Assembly (NCBI GenBank): GCA_009843505.1
Contig: VYDI01000035.1
Span: 1-64,000, forward strand
Length of the DNA stretch: 64,000 nucleotides
Reading direction: 5' to 3'
DNA from: Holophagales bacterium
GTDB taxonomy: Bacteria > Acidobacteriota > Thermoanaerobaculia > Multivoradales > Multivoraceae
Made by a program: the position numbers and the translations under genes. How positions within the stretch are numbered: position 1 is the first letter of the stretch; each line of letters opens with the position of its first letter. This document shows, in pieces, positions 16,945 through 25,597 of the stretch. The notes under the pieces are model-generated. The model worked only from the letters and a program-made list of their open reading frames with translations. It ran no database searches and had not been told where the DNA came from.

Positions 16945-18678
16945 ATGGGAGCGCGGGCGCCTCGCCCGCATCGGAGCGCCGGTGCTGGTCTGGCTCTGGC
17001 TTTCGCGCTTGGCTGTTCGGCGCCGCCCGACGCCGGGATGGGGACGGCGGAGGCGCCGGGAGCCGGCGCGGCGGCAGCGCCCGTCGTCCGCTTCGTCGAC
17101 GTGACGGCCAAGAGCGGTATCGACCAGGTCCTGCCGAGCGGCACGGACTCGACCTACCCGATGCCGGCAGTGATGGGCGGCGGCGTGGCCGTGTTCGACG
17201 CGGACGGCGACGGCGACCTCGACCTCTACGTCATCGCCCCGGCTCCCGGCGGCAACCGTTTCTACCTGCAGCAGGAGGGCGGCGCCTTCACCGACGCCAC
17301 GGCGGCCGCCGGACTGGAGGGTGACGGCATGGGCTGCGCCGTCGGCGACCTGGACAACGACGGCGACCTCGACCTCTACGTGACCCGCGTCGGACCGGAC
17401 CGCCTGCTCGTCAACGACGGCAAGGGCGTGTTCGCGGACCGCTCCGAGCCCTGGAACGCGGCTGTTCCCGGCTGGTCCTCCTCCGCCGCCCTGCTCGACT
17501 ATGACCGCGACGGCTACCTCGACCTCTACGTCGCCCGCTACGTTGCGTTCGACCCGGCGCGTGTCTGCTCGCAGCACGGCGGAAGGCGGGACTTCTGCGG
17601 CCCCACCGAGTTCGAGGGCCTGAGCGACGTCCTGCTCCACAACCTGGGCGGTACCGGGTTCGAAGACGTCAGCGCCGCCGCCGGCATCACCGCGGTTACA
17701 GACGCCGGCCTCGGTGTCGTCGCCGCGGACTTCGATCACGACGGCGAAGTGGACATCTACGTCGCGAACGACGCCGACCCGAACAACCTCTGGATCCACC
17801 AGGGCGGTGGGCGTTTCCTGGACGACGGCGTCCTGCAAGGCTCCGCATTCAACCGCTGGGGCAACAGCGAGGCGGGAATGGGCATCGCCGTCGGCGACGC
17901 GGACCTCGACCAGGACCTCGACCTGTTCGTGACCCACCTGATCACCGAGACGAACACGTACTACCGCAACCTCATGCTGCCTGGCTTCGAGGACGCGACG
18001 ATCGATACGGAACTCGGCGCGGCGAGCCTTGATCTGACCGGCTTCGGCGCCGCCTTCTTCGACGCCGACAACGACGGCGACCTCGATCTCGCGGTGGCGA
18101 ACGGAGCCGTGAAGCGGCGACCGTCCGCCCTGGCCGCGCCCGACGGCGCGACCGCCCCAGTCCCCTTCTGGGCCGACTACGTCGAGCCGAACCTGCTTCT
18201 GCTCAATGAAGACGGCCGCTTCGTCAACGCTTCCGCCCGGGCGCCGTGGACCGAGCTGAACCTCAGTCGGGCGCTGGTACCCGCCGACCTCGACGGTGAC
18301 GGCGATCTCGACCTCGTGATCGCGAACCTGGACGGAACGCCGCGTCTGTTGCGCAACCTGACGATCGACCCAGGCACCGACGGGGCCCCGACCGCCTCGA
18401 ACTGGCTGCGGATCCGCGCATTCGATCCCGGGCTGCGCCGCGAGGCGATCGGCGCCCGGATCACGGTCCGGACGCCGGATGGCGCACGGCTCGTTCATGC
18501 GCTGCCGCCCGGCAGCTACCTCTCCGCCGGGCCCGCCACGGCCCACCTCGGCCTCGGCGATGCCGACGCCGTCCAGGGCTTCGAGGTCGTCTGGCCCGAC
18601 GGCCACGCCGAGCGTTTTCCCAGCGCCGCCGCCAACCAGGTCGTCGAGCTCATCCGCGGCGAAGGGCAACCGAAGTGA
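16945..18678 (+). CDS. FG-GAP/VCBS-repeat lipoprotein with C-terminal ASPIC/UnbV domain
   Basis: The 577-residue product is probably an outer-surface lipoprotein, with lipobox ALGC at C24. Seven-bladed propeller repeats are marked by calcium-type loops such as DADGDGDLDLYV, DLDNDGDLDLYV, DYDRDGYLDLYV and DADNDGDLDLAV. The ASPIC/UnbV domain occupies the last 90 or so residues (AIGARITVRTPDG, then VVWPDGHAERF). Such proteins are abundant in Acidobacteriota and Planctomycetota, often beside TPR proteins as here, and are thought to bind ligands at the cell surface. The n-region of the signal peptide is encoded by a GC hairpin (16953-16969), so the start is less certain. The stop overlaps the next gene (GTGA). 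Confidence 0.88.
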   Translation: MGARAPRPHRSAGAGLALAFALGCSAPPDAGMGTAEAPGAGAAAAPVVRFVDVTAKSGIDQVLPSGTDSTYPMPAVMGGGVAVFDADGDGDLDLYVIAPAPGGNRFYLQQEGGAFTDATAAAGLEGDGMGCAVGDLDNDGDLDLYVTRVGPDRLLVNDGKGVFADRSEPWNAAVPGWSSSAALLDYDRDGYLDLYVARYVAFDPARVCSQHGGRRDFCGPTEFEGLSDVLLHNLGGTGFEDVSAAAGITAVTDAGLGVVAADFDHDGEVDIYVANDADPNNLWIHQGGGRFLDDGVLQGSAFNRWGNSEAGMGIAVGDADLDQDLDLFVTHLITETNTYYRNLMLPGFEDATIDTELGAASLDLTGFGAAFFDADNDGDLDLAVANGAVKRRPSALAAPDGATAPVPFWADYVEPNLLLLNEDGRFVNASARAPWTELNLSRALVPADLDGDGDLDLVIANLDGTPRLLRNLTIDPGTDGAPTASNWLRIRAFDPGLRREAIGARITVRTPDGARLVHALPPGSYLSAGPATAHLGLGDADAVQGFEVVWPDGHAERFPSAAANQVVELIRGEGQPK

Positions 18679-19973
18679 CGGCGAGACCGCTGACTCTCCT
18701 GCTGTTCGCCGCAGCGACGGCGGCACCCGCGGGCGCCCAGCAGATCCCCAATCCTCGACTCGAGGGCACCGAGCCCGCCGTCCGCCAGCGACTCGCCTCC
18801 CTCCAGGCCGACCTTCGCGCCGCCGCAGGGAACGGAGACGCCTGGGGCCGCTACGGCATGGCCCTCGAAGCGCACACTTTCACTGACGAGGCGATCGTCG
18901 CCTACCGGCACGCCCACGAACTCTCGCCGCGGACGTTCCGCTGGCCCTACCTGCTCGCCGCCCTGATCGACGAGCGCTCGGCCGCGGACAGCCTGCCGCT
19001 CTACCGCGCGGCCCTCGGCCTCGATCCCGACTACGCGCCCGCGCATGTACGCCTGGCCGAAGCGCTGGAGCGCACGGGGCAGTTCGACGCCGCCAACCAG
19101 GAGTACGCGCAAGCGGCCCGACTCGACCCGGCCAACGCCCACGCTCACGCAGGCCTGGGCCGACTTGCCCTCACCGCCGGCGACTCGGACGCCGCCATTC
19201 GGCACCTGTCCAGAGCCCGCGAACTCGCGGCCGAGAACCGTTCCTTCGCGGTCACCCTGGCCCAGGCACACGCGCGGGCGGGAGACCGCCAGCGTGGACA
19301 GCAGATCGCCGCCGCCGCGCGCTCGCTGGGACGTATCAACTACCGCGACGACCCGATCCGTTCGAGCGTCCACGACCTGGCGCTCGACGCCCGCAGCTAC
19401 CTGCGTCGTGCCAACGCCCACCGCGTCCACGGCGAACTCGCCCTGGCCCAGCGCGAACTACGGGCGGGCATCGCACTCGACGCCTCAAGACCGGAACTCC
19501 ACTTCGCCCTCGCCGAGGTGCTGGCCGCTTCGGGCGATCCGGCAGGCTCGCTTGCCGCCGCCCGCAGCGCGTACCAACTGCACCCGGAACTCGAAGGCGT
19601 GGCGCCGTTCCTGGCGCGTGCGCTCTTTCAGACAGGCGACCTGAGCGGGGCGCTTGCCATGGCCGAAGAGGCTCTGCGACTCGACGCGAGCGACGTCAGC
19701 ATGATGCTGCTCGTCGCCCTGGTCAGCGCCGAGCGCGGCGACGTCGTCCGCACCGTCGACGTATTGGATCGCGCCTACCGGGAGCGGCCCCAGGATCCGC
19801 CCACCCGCGACGGCCTCATCCAGTTGCTAACGAACGTCGGAGAAGCAATGGTGAGCAGCGGGCTGCCGGACGCCGCCGCCGGGCAGTTCCGGAAGGCGCT
19901 CGACCTGGCCGAGGAAGCGGGAAGTCCCGAGGCGGCCGGACTTCGCAGGAGGCTCGCGCAGATCCGCCGCTAA
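18675..19973 (+). CDS. Secreted TPR-repeat protein
   Basis: The 432-residue product has a Sec signal (LTLLLFAAATAAPAGA-QQ). Consecutive TPR helices follow, for example AWGRYGMALEAHTFTDEAIVAYRHAHELSP and similar units up to the C-terminus, about ten in total. TPR arrays mediate protein-protein contacts. The GTG start overlaps the stop of the ASPIC/UnbV gene, so the pair is translationally coupled and may form one surface complex. No enzymatic motif is visible. Confidence 0.85.
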   Translation: MTARPLTLLLFAAATAAPAGAQQIPNPRLEGTEPAVRQRLASLQADLRAAAGNGDAWGRYGMALEAHTFTDEAIVAYRHAHELSPRTFRWPYLLAALIDERSAADSLPLYRAALGLDPDYAPAHVRLAEALERTGQFDAANQEYAQAARLDPANAHAHAGLGRLALTAGDSDAAIRHLSRARELAAENRSFAVTLAQAHARAGDRQRGQQIAAAARSLGRINYRDDPIRSSVHDLALDARSYLRRANAHRVHGELALAQRELRAGIALDASRPELHFALAEVLAASGDPAGSLAAARSAYQLHPELEGVAPFLARALFQTGDLSGALAMAEEALRLDASDVSMMLLVALVSAERGDVVRTVDVLDRAYRERPQDPPTRDGLIQLLTNVGEAMVSSGLPDAAAGQFRKALDLAEEAGSPEAAGLRRRLAQIRR

Positions 19974-19996
19974 GCTCGCCCTATGGGTCGCGTCGT

Positions 19997-20023
19997 GGCA
20001 GAGAGAATGGTAGCTTCTCTGCC
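19997..20023. promoter_or_regulatory. Candidate VapBC operator: inverted repeat around a -10 box
   Basis: GGCAGAGA at 19997-20004 is the exact inverse complement of TCTCTGCC at 20016-20023. The latter directly abuts the vapB ATG at 20024. A TANNNT box (TAGCTT, 20011-20016) lies between the arms, 7 nt before the start. VapBC complexes usually autorepress through such palindromes, so binding here would block both RNA polymerase and the start codon. Confidence 0.6.
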
Positions 20024-20296
20024 ATGACGATGATCGACAAAGCGGGCCGCCTGGTCGTACCCAAGGCCATCCGGGACGCCGCGCATCTCCATCCAGGCAC
20101 CCAGGTTCGCTTTCGCCTGACCGGCGGTTGCGTTCAGATCGAGCCGGAACCCCTCGAGGTGAAACTCGAACGCCGCGGCTCGGTGGTCGTTGCCGTTCCG
20201 ACCGGGGAAACACCATCTCCGCTGACCGCATCGGAAGTTGCCACCGTGACCGATGAAGTCCGCACGCGGCAGGACCGCGGGCGTCCTGGCGATTGA
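20024..20296 (+). CDS. vapB: AbrB/SpoVT-type antitoxin of a VapBC module
   Basis: This 90-residue protein has an N-terminal swapped-hairpin AbrB DNA-binding domain (DKAGRLVVPKAIRDA, then LHPGTQVRFRL). The C-terminal tail is flexible and charged and would wrap the toxin. It is followed by a PIN-domain gene whose TTG start overlaps this stop (TTGA), the classic antitoxin-toxin order. The 8-bp palindrome just upstream is a likely autoregulatory site. Confidence 0.88.
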   Translation: MTMIDKAGRLVVPKAIRDAAHLHPGTQVRFRLTGGCVQIEPEPLEVKLERRGSVVVAVPTGETPSPLTASEVATVTDEVRTRQDRGRPGD

Positions 20297-20724
20297 CCCG
20301 CTACCTCTGCGACACATCCTGCCTGGTGGCAGCGATCAGTTCCTGGCATGAGCATCACGAACGCACCCGCGCGGAACTCGATCGGCGATCGAACCGGGGC
20401 GACACGCTCGTGTTGGCAGCCCACTCACTCGTAGAGACCTACTCCGTGCTGACGCGACTCCCAGCTCCCCACAGGTTGCGAGCAAGCGACGCCCTCGCGG
20501 CGATCGAGGCCAACTGGAGTTCCGCGCCGGTGGTCCAACTGACCGAAACCGAGACCTGGGCTGCCCTGACCGAAGCCGTAAGGCTCGGAACCGTCGGCGG
20601 CAGGACCTACGACACGCTCATCGCTCGAACGGCGCTCAAGGCAAGAGCGGAGACGATCCTCACGTGGAACGTCCGCGACTTCGCCCCGTTCGGATCCCAG
20701 ATCCGCATTGAGGCGCCCGGCTAG
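20293..20724 (+). CDS. vapC: PIN-domain ribonuclease toxin (VapC family)
   Basis: The 143-residue toxin carries all four acidic PIN residues: D7 (LCDTSCL), E48 (HSLVETYSVLTRLP), D107 (RTYDTLIA) and D129 (NVRDFAPF). Family members are Mg2+-dependent endoribonucleases that cut tRNA or rRNA and are held inactive by VapB. It starts at TTG, overlapping the antitoxin stop. The -NVRDF- C-terminal motif is typical of the VapC group. The module lies between the TPR gene and the VWA cluster and may stabilise this locus. Confidence 0.88.
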   Translation: MTRYLCDTSCLVAAISSWHEHHERTRAELDRRSNRGDTLVLAAHSLVETYSVLTRLPAPHRLRASDALAAIEANWSSAPVVQLTETETWAALTEAVRLGTVGGRTYDTLIARTALKARAETILTWNVRDFAPFGSQIRIEAPG

Positions 20725-20797
20725 ACGAAAGTCCTGGCACGCGTGTTGCTGCTACGGACTCTGTTCTGACCACCGGCAAGAGAACAGGAACGTCTCG

Positions 20798-22354
20798 ATG
20801 AGGTTCGGCACTGTAGCCGCTGTCACCTCCTGTATCGCAGCCGTCCCCGTTTGGGGACAGGAGACCCCGCTGCCGGAGCTCTTCTCCGACACGATCGACG
20901 TCCGCGTGGTCAACGTCGAGGTGGTTGTCACGGACAGAAGAGGCAATCGTGTCCCAGGTCTGGAAGCGAAGGACTTCGAACTCCTGGTCGACGACGAACA
21001 GATGCCGATCAAGTACTTCACTGAGATCGACGACGGGCGCGCGAAGACCCTGCCTGAAGACCGCGGCGGCGCTACTCCCGCGGTGACCCCCGAAGGACAA
21101 GTCGGCACGAACTACCTCATCTTCATCGACGAAATGTCCGCCATCCGCCAGAACAGGAACCGGATCCTGCGGCACATCGAGGAGGACCTGGACGCACTCG
21201 GACCGGCGGACCGGGTCGCGCTGGTGGCCTTCGACGGCCGCAGCCTCACGCGGATCACGGACTGGACGAGTTCCCGCGACGAGATCGAGGCAGCCTTGTC
21301 GCGGGCACGCGACCGGACAGCGCTCGGCCTGCTGAACAAGTTCGGCCTCGGATTCGAGACCCGGCGGTCCGTGATGGCTGCCGCCGGCACCGTGCGCAGC
21401 TTCGCTGACGCTCCAGGCCGCAAGGTGATGCTGCTCCTGGCGGCTGGCTGGGACACGCAGGTCGACCTGTGGAATCCCCGGGTGCTCTGGGTGCTCGGAC
21501 TCTCGGACGCAGGTCTGGCCGACCTGTACGGCCCTCTCGTCCATGCCGCCAACCTGGTCGGCTACAGCCTCTACCCGATCGACATGGGTGGCGCCGGACC
21601 CGCGCGCCCCAATGACCCGAGAGTCAACCAGAAGGAGTTCGGACTGACCGGTCTCGCGGCTCCGTGGGGAGGGCGGCCCGATGAACCCGAAGACCCGCAG
21701 CGATGGCGCGATGTCCTCCACTACCTCGCCGACGAGACAGGCGGACTGCCCATGATCAGCTTCCTGGGCAACAGGGCGCTCGCGGAAACTGCGGAGGACA
21801 CGCGCTCCTACTACTGGCTCGGTTTCGAGCCGCCGCGTGCCGAGGACGACACGCTCCACGACATCGAGGTGCGGGTCGGCGGCAAGCCGTGGCTCAGGGT
21901 TCGGTCTAGGCAGAACTACCTGGACATGTCCAGGGGCACGGAGGTGACGATGCTGGTCGAGGGGGCGCTGCTGTTCGGCGGAACCCCAGGTGCCGCGACG
22001 CTCGAAATCCGCTTCGGCGCCCCCGAGAAGGCCGGGTTCAGGAAGATCGCCGTGCCGATGGAGGTTCGGATCCCGCTGGAGGATCTGACCGTGCTGCCCG
22101 CCGGCGGCCAGTGGATGAACGAGGTGGAGTTCCGTCTCACCGTGATCGACGAGTACGGCGACCACTCCGACACACCGCTCAGCAGGATCCCGATCCTCCG
22201 TGCGGAGGCACCGATGCCCGGCCAGACCTTCGTCTATGAGACCGACCTCGTGATGCGCAAGCGCCCGCATAGATACGTGGCCGCCATCCACGATCCCTTG
22301 TCCGGCGCGATCCTGTCTTCCAGCGGGAGTGTGGGACCTGAAGGATCGCCATGA
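20798..22354 (+). CDS. Secreted VWFA-related Acidobacterial-domain protein, paralogue 1
   Basis: The 518-residue product has a Sec signal (MRFGTVAAVTSCIAAVPVWG-QE). The family core begins DTIDVRVVNVEVVVTDR, then DFELLVD and YFTEID. This is the N-terminal beta domain preceding the VWA-like fold seen in TIGR03436-type proteins. The metal site is degenerate: the usual DxSxS is D111-EMSA. A C-terminal beta domain follows (LDMSRGTEVTMLVEGALLFGG, FVYETDL). The start at 20798 is chosen because it gives the signal peptide. It is the first of five tandem paralogues, and its stop overlaps the next start (ATGA). The function of the family is unknown. Confidence 0.88.
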   Translation: MRFGTVAAVTSCIAAVPVWGQETPLPELFSDTIDVRVVNVEVVVTDRRGNRVPGLEAKDFELLVDDEQMPIKYFTEIDDGRAKTLPEDRGGATPAVTPEGQVGTNYLIFIDEMSAIRQNRNRILRHIEEDLDALGPADRVALVAFDGRSLTRITDWTSSRDEIEAALSRARDRTALGLLNKFGLGFETRRSVMAAAGTVRSFADAPGRKVMLLLAAGWDTQVDLWNPRVLWVLGLSDAGLADLYGPLVHAANLVGYSLYPIDMGGAGPARPNDPRVNQKEFGLTGLAAPWGGRPDEPEDPQRWRDVLHYLADETGGLPMISFLGNRALAETAEDTRSYYWLGFEPPRAEDDTLHDIEVRVGGKPWLRVRSRQNYLDMSRGTEVTMLVEGALLFGGTPGAATLEIRFGAPEKAGFRKIAVPMEVRIPLEDLTVLPAGGQWMNEVEFRLTVIDEYGDHSDTPLSRIPILRAEAPMPGQTFVYETDLVMRKRPHRYVAAIHDPLSGAILSSSGSVGPEGSP

Positions 22355-23955
22355 GGAAGACACAGGCCAGCATCACGTTCCGCCCGGTCCTCGCGACCCT
22401 GCTGCTATGTGCAGCCGTGCCGGCCTCAGGCCAGGAGAGCGCCGTCATGGAGCTGTTCTCCGACTCGGTCGACGTCCGGGTCGTCAACGTCGAGGTGGTC
22501 GTCACGGACAGGAAGGGGAACCGGATTCGCGGACTTGAGCCAGACGACTTTGAACTCCTCGTGGACCGCCAGCCGGTGCCCATCGCTTACTTCACCGAAG
22601 TCGACGAGGGTTACGCGAAGACGGCCGCTGCTGATGGCATCGCGAACGTGCAGTCCCTGGCGCACAACGAGCCGGTCGGTACGAACTACCTGATCTTCAT
22701 CGACGACCTCTCGGCCATCCGGGGACGCCGCAACCGGGTACTGAGCCGCCTCGACCAGGACCTCCGCCTGCTCAGTCCGACGGACCGTGCAGCGATCGTC
22801 GCGTTCGACGGAAGGAGCGTCTCCCGGCTGACGGACTGGACGAACTCTCACTACCAGCTCCGCACCGCGCTCCTGGAAGCTCAGATGCGGCCGACCTTCG
22901 GCCGCCGGGGCGCCGAAGCCACCAGGCGCGCCGTCATGGCGGCCACCGCAACCATACGAAGCGTCACCCGGGGACCGGGCCGCAACGTGCTGCTCCTGCT
23001 GGCCGATAGCTGGAGCGCCCCGAGCGCCGTATGGGATGTCCTGGGGTCGGGACTCGCCAGACCGAACATCGAGAGCCTGTACAGCCCGCTGGTCCACGCC
23101 GCCAACCGGGTCGGCTACAGCCTGTACCCCGTTGACGTTGCGGGTCTGCAGTACAGGCAAAGGTCGTACGGGCGACTCCCACCGATTCCCGCCGGCGGTT
23201 ACTACGCCTACTCAGGGGGCGACACACGTGGCAGCACGATGTACCCGCCGCCGTGGCCGTCGATGCAGGAGATCATGGCCGGTTCGTACGAGGAGCGACA
23301 ACACGACGTTCTTCGCTTCCTCGCCGAGGAAACGGGAGGGCGGCCGATGCTCAACGCCTTCCGCAGCAAGGCACTCAGCGAGACCGTGGCGGACACACGC
23401 TCCTACTACTGGCTCGGCTTCGACGCTCCGCAGAGCCGGGACGACGAGCTGCATGACATCAGGGTGCGGCTGGTGGGAAAAAGGAAACTCCGCGTGCGGT
23501 CCCGCGAGCACTACCTGGACATGTCGAAGGGCACGGAGATCGACATGCGCCTCGAGGCGTCGATGCTCTTCGGTAACGCTCCCGACACCGACCCCCTCGA
23601 CGTGCGCCTGGGAACGCCCCGAAAGGCCGGATTCCGCAGGATCTCGGTGCCGGTGGAGGTCGTCATCCCGCTCGATGAGGTGACACTGCTGCCCATGGAC
23701 GGGAAGTGGGTGAACGACTTCGAGTTCCGGATCTCGGCGGTGGACAAGTGGGACATCCTGTCCAAGAAGCTGGTTCGCAAGGTCCCGGTAGTCAGGTCCG
23801 AGGCGCCGGCGCCGGGCGAGACCTTTGTCTACGAGACGGATCTCCGCCTGCGAAAACGCGAGTACCGATACGTCGCGGCCGTCTACGATCCGGTCACGGA
23901 CAGGACGCTGGTGTCGGCCCGTGGGGTCGTCAGTCCCAGATCAGGCCGACCATGA
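22351..23955 (+). CDS. Secreted VWFA-related Acidobacterial-domain protein, paralogue 2
   Basis: The 534-residue product has a signal peptide ending near PASG-QES and the same domain plan as paralogue 1. The degenerate metal-site segment reads FIDDLSAIRGRRNRVL. It differs by a Tyr/Gly/Pro-rich loop in the VWA-like domain (YGRLPPIPAGGYYAYSGG). The C-terminal segment FVYETDLRLRKREYRYVAAV is shared by all copies. The ATG overlaps the stop of paralogue 1, so translation is coupled. Confidence 0.88.
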   Translation: MRKTQASITFRPVLATLLLCAAVPASGQESAVMELFSDSVDVRVVNVEVVVTDRKGNRIRGLEPDDFELLVDRQPVPIAYFTEVDEGYAKTAAADGIANVQSLAHNEPVGTNYLIFIDDLSAIRGRRNRVLSRLDQDLRLLSPTDRAAIVAFDGRSVSRLTDWTNSHYQLRTALLEAQMRPTFGRRGAEATRRAVMAATATIRSVTRGPGRNVLLLLADSWSAPSAVWDVLGSGLARPNIESLYSPLVHAANRVGYSLYPVDVAGLQYRQRSYGRLPPIPAGGYYAYSGGDTRGSTMYPPPWPSMQEIMAGSYEERQHDVLRFLAEETGGRPMLNAFRSKALSETVADTRSYYWLGFDAPQSRDDELHDIRVRLVGKRKLRVRSREHYLDMSKGTEIDMRLEASMLFGNAPDTDPLDVRLGTPRKAGFRRISVPVEVVIPLDEVTLLPMDGKWVNDFEFRISAVDKWDILSKKLVRKVPVVRSEAPAPGETFVYETDLRLRKREYRYVAAVYDPVTDRTLVSARGVVSPRSGRP

Positions 23956-23984
23956 TCCCCTGGCCGAAGACGAGAGGTAACCTG

Positions 23985-25565
23985 ATGGGCATGAAGCCAG
24001 ACCTGCCGAGACTCCATGCCGCAGCTACCGTCACATGCCTGCTGGCCGCGCTTCCCGCGGCGGCACAGGAGAGCCCGCTGCCGGACCTGTTCTCCGACGT
24101 GATCGATGTCCGCGTGGTGAACGTCGAAGTCGTCGTCACGGACAGGAGCGGGAACCGCATCCGGGGCCTCCAGCCGGGAGACTTCGAACTCCACGTGGAC
24201 GGTGAACCGGTACCGATCGATTACTTCACGGAGGTCGACGAGGGCCGGGCGCTGGAAGCGTCCGACGAAGGCGTCGGCAACGTTCCCGCCCTGACCCCGG
24301 ACGAGCCGGTCGGCACGAGCTACCTCGTCTTCATCGACGACCTGTTCGCGATCAAGCAGCGCCGGGACCGGGTGCTGAAGCGCCTGGAAGAGGATCTGGT
24401 CCGGCTCGGTCGGGCAGATCGCATCGCGGTCGTGGCCCACGACGGCCACGAGCTCACCCTGCTCACGGACTGGACCGGCGAACGCGCCGACATGGAGACC
24501 GCACTGCTGGAGGCACGGGAACGCAAGCCGTACGGCCTGCTGTACAGGCACGGCATGGGCTCGGAACGGGGCGACAAGACCCGGCGCTCAGTGATGGCCG
24601 CCGCCGGCGCCGTCCGCAGCTTTGCCAACGCGCCGGGCCGCAAGGTCATGCTGCTGCTGATCGAAGGCTGGGCCACCGTGTCCGACACCTGGAACTACAG
24701 GTCGGCCTACGCGGCGGCGTCCGCCGGCGTAACGCTGGACCGGCTCTACGGGCCTTTGGTGGACGCCGCGAACCTGGTCGGCTACAGCCTCTACCCGATC
24801 GACCTTCCCGGCTTCCAGGGCCCGCCAAGCCCTCCGATCGGCGGATTCGGCGAAGGCCTGGCACCACCCTTCGCGGGCTCAATCGGAGGATACGCAACGT
24901 GGTCGGCCATGCCCGAGCGCCGATTCCACAACGTCCTCCAGTTTCTGGCCGAGGAGACGGGCGGCCTGCCGATGATCAACTCCTTCAGCAAGAAGGCCCT
25001 CGCGGAGACGGCCGAGGACACCCGCTCCTACTACTGGCTCGGTTTCGTGCCTCCCCGCAACGAGGACGACCGGCTTCACGACATCGCGGTGCGGCTGCCG
25101 GAACATCGCGGCCTCCGGGTCAGGACACGCGAGCACTATCTGGACATGTCCAAGGCAACCGAGGTCGGGATGCTGGTCGAGGGCGCCCTTCTGCTCGGCG
25201 GTTCCCCCGGCGCCGAATCGATCGAGGTGAGCTTCGGCGAGCCGAGGAAAGCGGGATTCCGGCGGCTCGACGTGCCAATGAAGGTGACCGTTCCCCTCGA
25301 CGACGTGGAACTGCTGCCGGTGGACGGGCAGTGGGCGAACGACCTGGAGTTCAGGATCCGGCTGATCAACAAGTGGGGCGACCAGGCGGCGCCACCGATG
25401 GCGAAGGTTCAGGTGCGCATCCCGAACGAGCCCATGCCCGGCGACCTGTACGTGTTCGAGACGGATCTCACGATCCGCAAACGCGAGCACCGTTTCGTCG
25501 CCGCGGTCTACGACCCGCTGACTGGCGACCTGCTGTCGACGAGAGGCACCGTCGGGCCGAGGTAG
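23985..25565 (+). CDS. Secreted VWFA-related Acidobacterial-domain protein, paralogue 3
   Basis: The product is about 526 residues, with signal peptide MGMKPDLPRLHAAATVTCLL and a cut near PAAA-QES. The start at 23985 follows an AGAGG ribosome-binding site. An in-frame ATG at 23952, overlapping the previous stop (ATGA), is the alternative. The core phrases match the other copies (DVIDVRVVNVEVVVTDR, YFTEVDEGRA). The metal site is the most altered (FIDDLFAIKQRRDRVL, serine lost). A Pro/Gly-rich insert (GPPSPPIGGFGEGLAPP) replaces part of the VWA-like domain. Confidence 0.87.
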   Translation: MGMKPDLPRLHAAATVTCLLAALPAAAQESPLPDLFSDVIDVRVVNVEVVVTDRSGNRIRGLQPGDFELHVDGEPVPIDYFTEVDEGRALEASDEGVGNVPALTPDEPVGTSYLVFIDDLFAIKQRRDRVLKRLEEDLVRLGRADRIAVVAHDGHELTLLTDWTGERADMETALLEARERKPYGLLYRHGMGSERGDKTRRSVMAAAGAVRSFANAPGRKVMLLLIEGWATVSDTWNYRSAYAAASAGVTLDRLYGPLVDAANLVGYSLYPIDLPGFQGPPSPPIGGFGEGLAPPFAGSIGGYATWSAMPERRFHNVLQFLAEETGGLPMINSFSKKALAETAEDTRSYYWLGFVPPRNEDDRLHDIAVRLPEHRGLRVRTREHYLDMSKATEVGMLVEGALLLGGSPGAESIEVSFGEPRKAGFRRLDVPMKVTVPLDDVELLPVDGQWANDLEFRIRLINKWGDQAAPPMAKVQVRIPNEPMPGDLYVFETDLTIRKREHRFVAAVYDPLTGDLLSTRGTVGPR

Positions 25566-25597
25566 CAACGCCGAACCGACCCAAACAGGGGGCACGC

